Assembly: GCA_007125255.1 (NCBI GenBank)
Contig: SLDM01000221.1
Coordinates: 1 to 7,487 of the forward strand
Reading direction: 5' to 3'
From: Phycisphaerales bacterium
GTDB lineage: Bacteria; Planctomycetota; Phycisphaerae; Phycisphaerales; SM1A02
Length of the DNA: 7,487 nucleotides
Numbering within the stretch: the stretch's first letter is position 1; every line of letters begins with the position of its first letter. The notes beneath the pieces were generated by a model. That model was given only the letters and a program-made list of their open reading frames with translations. It was not told the DNA's origin and searched no databases. Below are positions 1 to 4,556 of the stretch, in pieces. The position numbers and the translations under genes are program-made.

Positions 1-83
1 ATGACGTCGTACGGCACGGACGCGATGCGCGGGGCCTTGTTGGCGGGCGGATGCAGAGCGGCAAAGGGGCGAACTCGAAGCAT
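1..83 (-). CDS. DUF1015 family protein, N-terminal fragment cut by window edge
   Basis: On the minus strand an ATG at 83 opens a frame that stays open to the window edge (27 codons plus 2 bases). The visible residues begin MLRVRPFAAL and reach ASVPYDV. The RPF.AL start followed about 12 residues later by VPYDV is the pattern I associate with the N-terminus of DUF1015 proteins, whose function is not established. A ribosome binding site GAGGAG (minus strand, 88-93) lies 4 bases before the ATG and a TACAAT promoter box lies about 50 bases upstream, which supports the start. It runs in the same direction as coaX and the GTPase gene and follows the latter by about 160 bases, apparently as its own transcription unit. 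The rest of the gene is outside the window, so only the start can be judged. Confidence 0.7.
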   Translation of the reverse strand, partial: MLRVRPFAALHPPANKAPRIASVPYDV

Positions 84-134
84 GGATCTCCTCAATTCGG
101 GTTTCGTTCACTTCCAGCGGATGATGAAAAGGGC

Positions 135-163
135 ATTGTACCGGCCGCGTCGAGGCATCGAAA
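135..163 (-). promoter_or_regulatory. Putative sigma70-type promoter for the DUF1015 gene
   Basis: Read on the minus strand, TACAAT (135-140) matches the -10 consensus at five of six positions. With a 17-base spacer the -35 position is TTTCGA (158-163), a weak match. The predicted transcript start near 128 would give a 5' leader of about 45 bases that contains GAGGAG before the ATG at 83. The good -10 and the placement between two same-strand genes make this plausible; the weak -35 limits confidence. Confidence 0.45.
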
Positions 164-221
164 GGTCGCCCGATTTCTCCTGCGCAGTCACGCGGCGTGG
201 TCTCGCATGTACCACGGTGCC

Positions 222-244
222 AAGGCCGGCGAAGGCCGGCGAAG
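222..244. repeat. Two 10-bp direct repeats forming a GC-rich hairpin
   Basis: The unit AAGGCCGGCG occurs twice in tandem (222-231, 232-241) and is followed by AAG. Because GCCGGC is self-complementary, the two copies (225-230 and 235-240) can pair around a four-base loop. It lies just past the stop of the MnmE-like gene, where it could protect the 3' end of the mRNA or slow polymerase. No T-run follows on the minus strand, so it is not a standard intrinsic terminator. Confidence 0.5.
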
Positions 245-246
245 AA

Positions 247-1272
247 CTACATTGCGGGTGGGCGTGCGGGTGGGCGGGAGATCGCGCTCTCAAAGAGCCA
301 GGGCCGGCTCGCGGCCGCGGCCTCATCGCCGGGATAAACCAGGGCATCGCGAACCCGCCGCACCAGATCCGGCACCCCTTCGCCGGTGGCGGCCGCGAGC
401 GAAAGATCCGCGTCGTCACGCCGCCGGAGATCCGCCTTGTTCGCGATGCGCAGATCGGCGGCTCGCGGCAGATCGGGCCATTCGTGATCCGCATCGGTCA
501 TGGCGATCAGCAGGTCCGCCACCTCCATCAGGCGCTTCGAGAGTTCGATCGCCCTCGCTTCGATCCTGTCGCTCGTCTCGTGCAGACCGGGCGTGTCGTG
601 CCAGCGCACCACGAGACCGCGCAGCTCGATCATCGCGGCCGTGTAATCCCGTGTCGTCCCCGGCTGATCGAGCGCGATCGACATCGAACGACCGACCAGC
701 GCGTTGCTGAGCGTGCTCTTGCCCACGTTGGGGGGGCCGGCCAGAACCACCAGTGGCGGGTCGATGAGCCGGTTCAACCGCGCCGAACGAGCCCGATCTT
801 CGTCGGTGACCTCCTGCGGCTCGAAAGAAAACGCCGACTGAGCCAGGAGCGAATCGATGGCCGCGGGACTGGCGGCCCGGGAGACGGCCCGCAGCACTTC
901 GGCTTCCCGCTCGCTCTCCGCTTCGGGGTACAGACTCCGCGCCGCGACCCCTTCACTCCGGACCACCTGAACGCCCTGCGCGGCGAGCCATTCCAGCAGA
1001 CGCTGCACCACCCGCGGCCCGCCGTGCGGCATGAGGTGCACCACCGTCGGCGTCAGCCGCGCTGCAAGCCCCTCGTCAATATCAGCAAACGGGGCCAAAC
1101 GCAGCCGGCCGAGCGGCCAGTCGGCGCAGCCGGTCAGTTTCGCGAGCGGCGCGAGCACCTCGCGCTCACACGCACCATGCATTTGCAGCAACGCAATCGC
1201 GCCCGGCCCGCGTGCGGTCAGGATGGTTGCCCGTGCCGCCACTCTTCTTCGCTCAGCCCTGTTCTTCTTCAT
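247..1272 (-). CDS. MnmE/TrmE-like GTPase, short form lacking the C-terminal cysteine motif
   Basis: A 341-residue protein with a complete TrmE-type G domain: G1 GPPNVGKST (179-187), G2 TTRD (206-209), G3 DTPG (226-229), G4 NKAD (278-281) and a G5-like AAATGEG (293-299). Residues 1-110 resemble the MnmE N-terminal folate-binding domain (RGPGAIALL near 21-29), followed by a helical linker. MnmE with MnmG normally modifies the U34 base of certain tRNAs. Canonical MnmE is about 450 residues and ends in a Cys-x-Gly-Lys motif after a second helical block. Here the protein stops soon after the G domain, with a Pro/Arg-rich tail (PPARPPAM) and no such cysteine. The ATG at 1272 lies 20 bases inside coaX, which suggests translational coupling. 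A GTG at 1242, just after the coaX stop, is an alternative start. The GTPase call is firm; the tRNA-modification role is doubtful. Confidence 0.9.
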   Translation of the reverse strand: MKKNRAERRRVAARATILTARGPGAIALLQMHGACEREVLAPLAKLTGCADWPLGRLRLAPFADIDEGLAARLTPTVVHLMPHGGPRVVQRLLEWLAAQGVQVVRSEGVAARSLYPEAESEREAEVLRAVSRAASPAAIDSLLAQSAFSFEPQEVTDEDRARSARLNRLIDPPLVVLAGPPNVGKSTLSNALVGRSMSIALDQPGTTRDYTAAMIELRGLVVRWHDTPGLHETSDRIEARAIELSKRLMEVADLLIAMTDADHEWPDLPRAADLRIANKADLRRRDDADLSLAAATGEGVPDLVRRVRDALVYPGDEAAAASRPWLFESAISRPPARPPAM

Positions 1273-2047
1273 CGGCTGACCGCAGCGCCTGCTTCACGCA
1301 CGCGGCGATCCCGAGCAGGGTGAGCTCCGGCACGACCCGCTCGATCAGTTCATCGTCCTTGAAGAGCAGCTCCGCATCGCCCCCCGTCGCCACGATGGTC
1401 GGGTACGCGCCGTACCGGTCGGCGTACTGCTCGACGAGCTTCCAGACCATGCCGCGGATACCGAAGAAAACGCCCTGCAGCATCGCTTCGGCGGTGTTGC
1501 GGCCGAACGCTTCGTTCTCCGGCGCCCGAAAGTCAATCTCCGGCAGCGCCGAGGTGAACTGGTGCAGCGCCTGAAGCTGAAGGCGGGCGCCCGGGGCAAT
1601 CGCCCCGCCATGAAACGTGCCCTCGCCATCCACGAAATCGACCGTCACCGCCGTACCGGCATCGATCACCACGCACGCCTGGCCGAGAATGTCGTACGCC
1701 GCGGCGGCGTTCAGCAGTCGATCCACCCCCGTCAGGGTCTCCGGATCGAGCTGCTGCCCGATCGGTACCGGAAGGTCCTCCCCCACCCGGTAGACCTCGA
1801 CGGAGAGCTGATCCTCGATGGCGGAAATCAGCCGTTTGGCCAGCTCATCGTTGACCGAGGCGAGGACGATCGAGCGGCCGGAGGCGCCATCCATCTCGCG
1901 CCACCACGCGACGACCTGCTGGACCAGGTCGGGCAGATTCCGGTTTTCGAACCGCTCGGTGGCGGCGAGCCGTCCCTCCTCGAAGCGGCCGAGCTGCGTC
2001 CGGGTGTTCCCCACGTTGAGTGCGATCAGCGGTGCGGCTTGCGTCAT
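1253..2047 (-). CDS. coaX: Type III pantothenate kinase (CoaX)
   Basis: A 264-residue protein of normal CoaX length. CoaX catalyses ATP-dependent phosphorylation of pantothenate, the first step of coenzyme A synthesis, in the cytoplasm. Visible family motifs are NVGNT (11-15, the phosphate motif), TGVDR (106-110, carrying the catalytic Asp of GxDR), DAGTAVTVD (129-137), GGAIAPG (147-153), the NTAEAMLQG segment (184-192) and TGGD (221-224). The first motif is usually DxGNT; here Asn replaces the Asp. The frame is open upstream to 2257, but those 70 codons translate the 11-bp and 8-bp repeats into low-complexity Arg/Pro-rich sequence, so I start at the ATG at 2047, ten codons before NVGNT. No Shine-Dalgarno is obvious. 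A TACACT box (2054-2059) sits so close that the mRNA could be nearly leaderless. The GTPase gene begins inside its last codons. Confidence 0.95.
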   Translation of the reverse strand: MTQAAPLIALNVGNTRTQLGRFEEGRLAATERFENRNLPDLVQQVVAWWREMDGASGRSIVLASVNDELAKRLISAIEDQLSVEVYRVGEDLPVPIGQQLDPETLTGVDRLLNAAAAYDILGQACVVIDAGTAVTVDFVDGEGTFHGGAIAPGARLQLQALHQFTSALPEIDFRAPENEAFGRNTAEAMLQGVFFGIRGMVWKLVEQYADRYGAYPTIVATGGDAELLFKDDELIERVVPELTLLGIAACVKQALRSADEEEQG

Positions 2048-2082
2048 GCCATCAGTGTACGCAGAATCCGGCGGTCGTTGGC

Positions 2083-2130
2083 GGCCCTCTGTGGCCCTTT
2101 GATGGCCCTCTGATGGCCCTCTGATGGCCC
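2083..2130. repeat. 11-bp tandem repeat (GGCCCTCTGAT), about four copies
   Basis: Successive units are GGCCCTCTGT (one base short), GGCCCTTTGAT, GGCCCTCTGAT and GGCCCTCTGAT, ending in a partial GGCCC at 2126. The array begins about 35 bases upstream of the coaX ATG. It may overlap the coaX promoter region, so changes in copy number could move regulatory elements; that effect is inference. Confidence 0.85.
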
Positions 2131-2158
2131 GTCTCGATCTGCCGGCCTGATGGGGCTG

Positions 2159-2216
2159 AGGCACGGAGGCACGAAGGCACGGAGGGGAGGCATCGAGGGG
2201 TCGAGGGGTCGAGGGG
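2159..2216. repeat. Two adjoining 8-bp tandem arrays (AGGCACGG-type and TCGAGGGG-type)
   Basis: AGGCACGG, AGGCACGA, AGGCACGG run back to back at 2159-2182. After a ten-base break come three perfect copies of TCGAGGGG (2193-2216). Both arrays have an exact 8-base period. The first 18 bases (2159-2176) recur in inverted orientation at 2351-2368. Confidence 0.85.
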
Positions 2217-2317
2217 TCCGACCGACGTTGTACCTCGGTTTGGTAATCGTCCTCCATCTCGCACGGCCGACTCCCTGCGGCCCTCAGGCCGTGGCACCCT
2301 GTCCCATCATCCCCTTG

Positions 2318-2368
2318 TCACTTCGTTACTTCGTCACGCCGTCACTTTCTCTTCGTGCCTCCGTGCCT
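2318..2368. repeat. 8-bp tandem arrays (TCACTTCG-type, then CTTCGTGC-type)
   Basis: Four diverged octamers TCACTTCG, TTACTTCG, TCACGCCG and TCACTTTC occupy 2318-2349. After one base, CTTCGTGC and CTCCGTGC follow at 2351-2366. The segment 2351-2368 is the exact reverse complement of 2159-2176, so the two ends of the spacer could form an 18-bp stem around about 174 bases. Confidence 0.8.
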
Positions 2369-2410
2369 TTCTCATGCCCCCCGACTTCCGGAAGACTCAC
2401 ATTTTTCACT

Positions 2411-2447
2411 CCCGCCGCTTGCCCCTCCTGTCTCGGCGGGGTAGGTT
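2411..2447 (+). promoter_or_regulatory. GC hairpin overlapping a weak promoter candidate upstream of the leader ORF
   Basis: CCCGCCG (2411-2417) and CGGCGGG (2434-2440) can form a 7-bp stem around a 16-base loop. TTGCCC (2419-2424) and TAGGTT (2442-2447) are separated by exactly 17 bases and would place a transcript start near 2454, just before the GAGGAG site of the leader ORF. The -10 matches consensus at only three positions, so this promoter is a guess. The hairpin could equally be an operator or a chance feature. Confidence 0.25.
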
Positions 2448-2475
2448 ACTCCTCTTCCATCGAGGAGCATCACCG

Positions 2476-2532
2476 ATGACCACGTTCACCCCCCAGTTTG
2501 ATCTTTCCGGCAAGGAGAACCCAGGCGGGTGA
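2476..2532 (+). CDS. Putative 18-residue leader peptide of the ABC exporter operon
   Basis: The ATG at 2476 follows a strong Shine-Dalgarno GAGGAG (2462-2467) with an 8-base spacer, the best translation start on the plus strand of this window. The frame encodes MTTFTPQFDLSGKENPGG and stops with TGA at 2530-2532. It is followed 53 bases later by an intrinsic terminator, and then by the exporter genes on the same strand. That order (translated short ORF, terminator, transporter) is the layout of ribosome-mediated attenuators such as bmrB upstream of bmrCD in B. subtilis. Three of the first five residues are Thr and there are two early Phe, but I recognise no known drug-stalling motif. The FDLSGK stretch resembles the N-terminus of short-chain dehydrogenases, so a gene remnant is an alternative. 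Confidence 0.5.
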   Translation: MTTFTPQFDLSGKENPGG

Positions 2533-2613
2533 ATACTGCGCACGGCTGAATTGAAACATTCTGCTCGACTCGCGACAGTCCAACGACCCGCTTCTCTCCG
2601 AAGCGGGTTTTTT
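2488..2613 (+). promoter_or_regulatory. Putative ribosome-mediated transcription attenuator of the ABC exporter operon
   Basis: Four mutually exclusive segments can be drawn. Segment 1:2: ACCCCCC (2488-2494) with GGCGGGT (2524-2530, one C-C mismatch) and TTTCC (2504-2508) with GGAGA (2514-2518). Segment 2:3, the antiterminator: GGAGA (2514-2518) with TCTCC (2595-2599) and AGGCGGGT (2523-2530) with ACCCGCTT (2586-2593, one G-U pair). Inside it, ACTGCGC (2535-2541) can pair with GCGACAGT (2572-2579, one bulge). Segment 3:4 is the terminator at 2586-2608. Segment 2 covers the last codons and first stop base of the leader ORF. A ribosome finishing the ORF would mask it and favour termination; one stalled earlier would expose it and favour read-through. 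Pairings were found by eye; the regulatory role is inference. Confidence 0.5.
2586..2613 (+). terminator. Intrinsic (Rho-independent) terminator between leader ORF and ABC genes
   Basis: ACCCGCTTC (2586-2594) and GAAGCGGGT (2600-2608) form a perfect 9-bp stem with a five-base loop TCTCC, followed directly by a T-run (six T at 2608-2613, including the last paired base). This is a textbook terminator for plus-strand transcription. It sits 80 bases before the likely start of the first exporter gene, with no full gene immediately upstream on that strand. This is why I read it as an attenuator rather than an ordinary end of gene. Confidence 0.85.
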
Positions 2614-2693
2614 CGTGAAACATGGTCGCAACCTGCCGCATCAGGGAGCGGTTTGAAAGACCGGCCTGCAGTTCCCATCAGGAAACGCGTTCC

Positions 2694-4556
2694 GTGAAGC
2701 ACATGTCCGCCCAGTTTCGAGCGATCTGGCAACTGATGGAAGGTCAGCGGCTGCGGTACGCCTCCGCCATCGCCGCGCTGGTCGTTGCCTCGTGCTTCCT
2801 CTACCTCGCGCCGCTCGTGCCGCAGATCATCATCGACGGCGTCCTGACGGGGAGCGCCGAGGACGCATCGGGTTTCACGCGCCGGGCGGTGGAGGTGCTC
2901 GGCGGGGAAGCATTTCTGCGCGGGAACCTCTGGCTGCCGACCGTCCTGATCGTGATCGTGACCGCGATCGCCGGCGCGTTCACCTACCTTCGCAGCCGTC
3001 TGTCCGCTTCGGCGTGCGAGCGGATCGTCCAGCGCGTGCGCGAACGGGTGTACGACCACCTCCAGCACCTGCCCTGCCGCTTCTTCGACCGCGCGGAGAC
3101 CGGCGATCTGATCCAGCGCAGCACCTCCGACGTGGAAACGCTGCGCACGTTCCTGAACACCCACGTCGTCGAGATCGGCCGCGCGCTCATCATGATGCTC
3201 GTTCCGATTCCGCTGATGCTGATGATCGATGTTCGCATGACCCTCCTGTCGGTGCTGCTCTTGCCGGTCATCGTCGGCTTCTCCGCGTTCTTCTTCCTGC
3301 GGGTCAAAAAGGCGTTCCGGCTGGCCGACGAAGCCGAGGCGTCCATGACCGCGCGGATTCAGGAGAATCTCGCCGGCATCCGCGTCGTGCGGGCGTTCGC
3401 CCGGCAGGATCACGAGGAGGCGAGGTTTGACCAGCGCAATACCGAACACCGCACCTGCGACTACCGGCTCTACCGGCTCATGGCGTGGTACTGGTCGACC
3501 AGCGACCTGTTGTGCATGGCCCAGAAGTCGCTTGTGATCGGCGCGGGCGCCTACTGGATCGCCGTGGGCACGCTTCAGGTCGGCGCGTACTTCTACTTCA
3601 TCACTGCGGTCACGATGTTCATCTGGCCGATGCGGCAGATGGGCCGGATCCTGACCGATCTCGGCAAGGCGCAGGTCGCCCTGAGCCGTCTGGATGAGAT
3701 CCTTCACGAGCCGCGCGAGTCGGTCCCCGCAGATGGTGAAGGGATGCCGGCCGAGCCGCTCACCGGTGAGATCACCTTCGAGAACGTGCGGTTCTCGCAC
3801 GGTGAGCATTCGCCGGTCCTGCAGGAGATCTCCTTCCGCGTCCCGGCCGGATCGTCTCTGGCGATCCTCGGTCCCTCCGGATCGGGCAAGAGCACGATCG
3901 TGAACCTGCTGCTGCGCCTGTACGACTACGAAGCGGGATCGATCCGGCTGGACGGGTTTGAACTGAAAGAACTGGATCGCAAGTTTGCGCGGAGCCAGAT
4001 GTCCGTGGTCATGCAGGAGCCCTTCCTGTATTCCAAGACGCTGCGCGAAAATCTTCGTCTCGCCCGGCCCACCGCGCACGAGGAAGAGATCTACGAAGCG
4101 ACGACGATCGCCGCGGTTCACGAGTCGATTGCCGAGTTTGCCCATGGGTACGACACGCTGGTGGGTGAACGGGGCGTGACCCTCTCCGGCGGGCAGCGCC
4201 AACGCGTCGCCATCGCCCGCGCCCTGCTGCAGGACCCGGCGGTGCTCATCCTCGACGATGCGCTCAGCGCGGTCGACACCGGAACGGAGAGCATCATTCT
4301 CGATGCGCTGCGTGAACGGGCGGGTCGGCACACGACAATCCTCATCGCCCACCGCGTCTCGACCGTCATGCACGCGGACCGGATCATCGTGCTCGATCAC
4401 GGCCGGATCGTGCAGCAGGGCACGCATGCCGAATTGATGAACGCCGCCGGACTCTACCGGCGTCTGTGGAGCGCGCAGCACGAGGCGGCGGCCGAGTGCG
4501 AACAATCGCTGGAAGGTGATGCGCGGGGAACGCCAGCCGACAGGACCACGCCATGA
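2694..4556 (+). CDS. ABC exporter half-transporter, subunit with degenerate Walker B (BmrC/TM287-like)
   Basis: A type IV (ABCB-like) exporter of 620 residues from the GTG at 2694: six membrane segments spread over about residues 24-315, then a nucleotide-binding domain. Walker A is GPSGSGKST (393-401), the Q-loop Gln is 441, the signature LSGGQ is 497-501, Walker B is VLILDD (517-522) and the switch His is 553. The residue after the Walker B Asp, normally the catalytic Glu, is Asp522. This marks the non-hydrolysing site of heterodimeric exporters. The GTG start has AGGAAA (2680-2685) eight bases upstream; the ATG at 2703 is the alternative. The ATG at 2622 is too close to the terminator and has no ribosome binding site. 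The gene overlaps the next by ATGA. The substrate cannot be read from sequence; multidrug or lipid-like compounds are usual for the family. Confidence 0.96.
   Translation: MKHMSAQFRAIWQLMEGQRLRYASAIAALVVASCFLYLAPLVPQIIIDGVLTGSAEDASGFTRRAVEVLGGEAFLRGNLWLPTVLIVIVTAIAGAFTYLRSRLSASACERIVQRVRERVYDHLQHLPCRFFDRAETGDLIQRSTSDVETLRTFLNTHVVEIGRALIMMLVPIPLMLMIDVRMTLLSVLLLPVIVGFSAFFFLRVKKAFRLADEAEASMTARIQENLAGIRVVRAFARQDHEEARFDQRNTEHRTCDYRLYRLMAWYWSTSDLLCMAQKSLVIGAGAYWIAVGTLQVGAYFYFITAVTMFIWPMRQMGRILTDLGKAQVALSRLDEILHEPRESVPADGEGMPAEPLTGEITFENVRFSHGEHSPVLQEISFRVPAGSSLAILGPSGSGKSTIVNLLLRLYDYEAGSIRLDGFELKELDRKFARSQMSVVMQEPFLYSKTLRENLRLARPTAHEEEIYEATTIAAVHESIAEFAHGYDTLVGERGVTLSGGQRQRVAIARALLQDPAVLILDDALSAVDTGTESIILDALRERAGRHTTILIAHRVSTVMHADRIIVLDHGRIVQQGTHAELMNAAGLYRRLWSAQHEAAAECEQSLEGDARGTPADRTTP

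Larger units (their letters stand above)
2048..2475. other. Intergenic region between divergent units, filled with short tandem repeats
   Basis: This stretch separates the start of coaX (minus) from the leader ORF of the ABC operon (plus). I see no credible gene: the open frames that cross it translate the repeats into low-complexity peptides. It holds an 11-bp array (2083-2125), octamer arrays at 2159-2182, 2193-2216, 2318-2349 and 2351-2366, and, near its right end, a GC hairpin and a weak promoter candidate. The part between 2217 and 2317 shows nothing recognisable. Promoters for both divergent units should lie here. Confidence 0.7.

Noticed and set aside
189..199. CACGC-G-GCGTG dyad upstream of the DUF1015 promoter
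   Set aside because: An 11-base perfect dyad is expected by chance in GC-rich DNA, and it is isolated.
225..240. Hairpin after the MnmE-like gene as an intrinsic terminator
   Set aside because: There is no T-run downstream on the minus strand; reported only as a repeat/hairpin.
1..1323. 440-codon open frame on the plus strand
   Set aside because: It lies opposite the MnmE-like gene and the DUF1015 start, both of which have recognisable motifs; its own sequence is Arg/Pro-rich without any family signal.
2048..2257. 70-codon N-terminal extension of coaX
   Set aside because: It is translated tandem repeats with low-complexity composition; the family N-terminus fits the ATG at 2047.
2159..2368. 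MITE or insertion element bounded by 18-base inverted repeats
   Set aside because: No target-site duplication is visible and the inverted ends are themselves simple octamer arrays, so the match can arise from the repeats alone.
2150..2479. 109-codon plus-strand frame in the spacer
   Set aside because: Its first part translates octamer arrays and it has no convincing ribosome binding site or domain.
2476..2532. Leader ORF as a remnant of a short-chain dehydrogenase (FDLSGK)
   Set aside because: The resemblance is six residues long; the expected VTG and glycine-rich nucleotide motif does not follow, in this or a neighbouring frame that I could see. Kept only as an alternative.
2622..2693. Upstream ATG for the first ABC gene
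   Set aside because: It lies nine bases after the terminator T-run without a ribosome binding site, and the added residues are unlike an exporter N-terminus.
2406..4505. 699-codon open frame on the minus strand opposite the first ABC gene
   Set aside because: It is the antisense shadow of a clear ABC exporter with all family motifs; its product is rich in Arg, His, Asp and Gly with no domain pattern.
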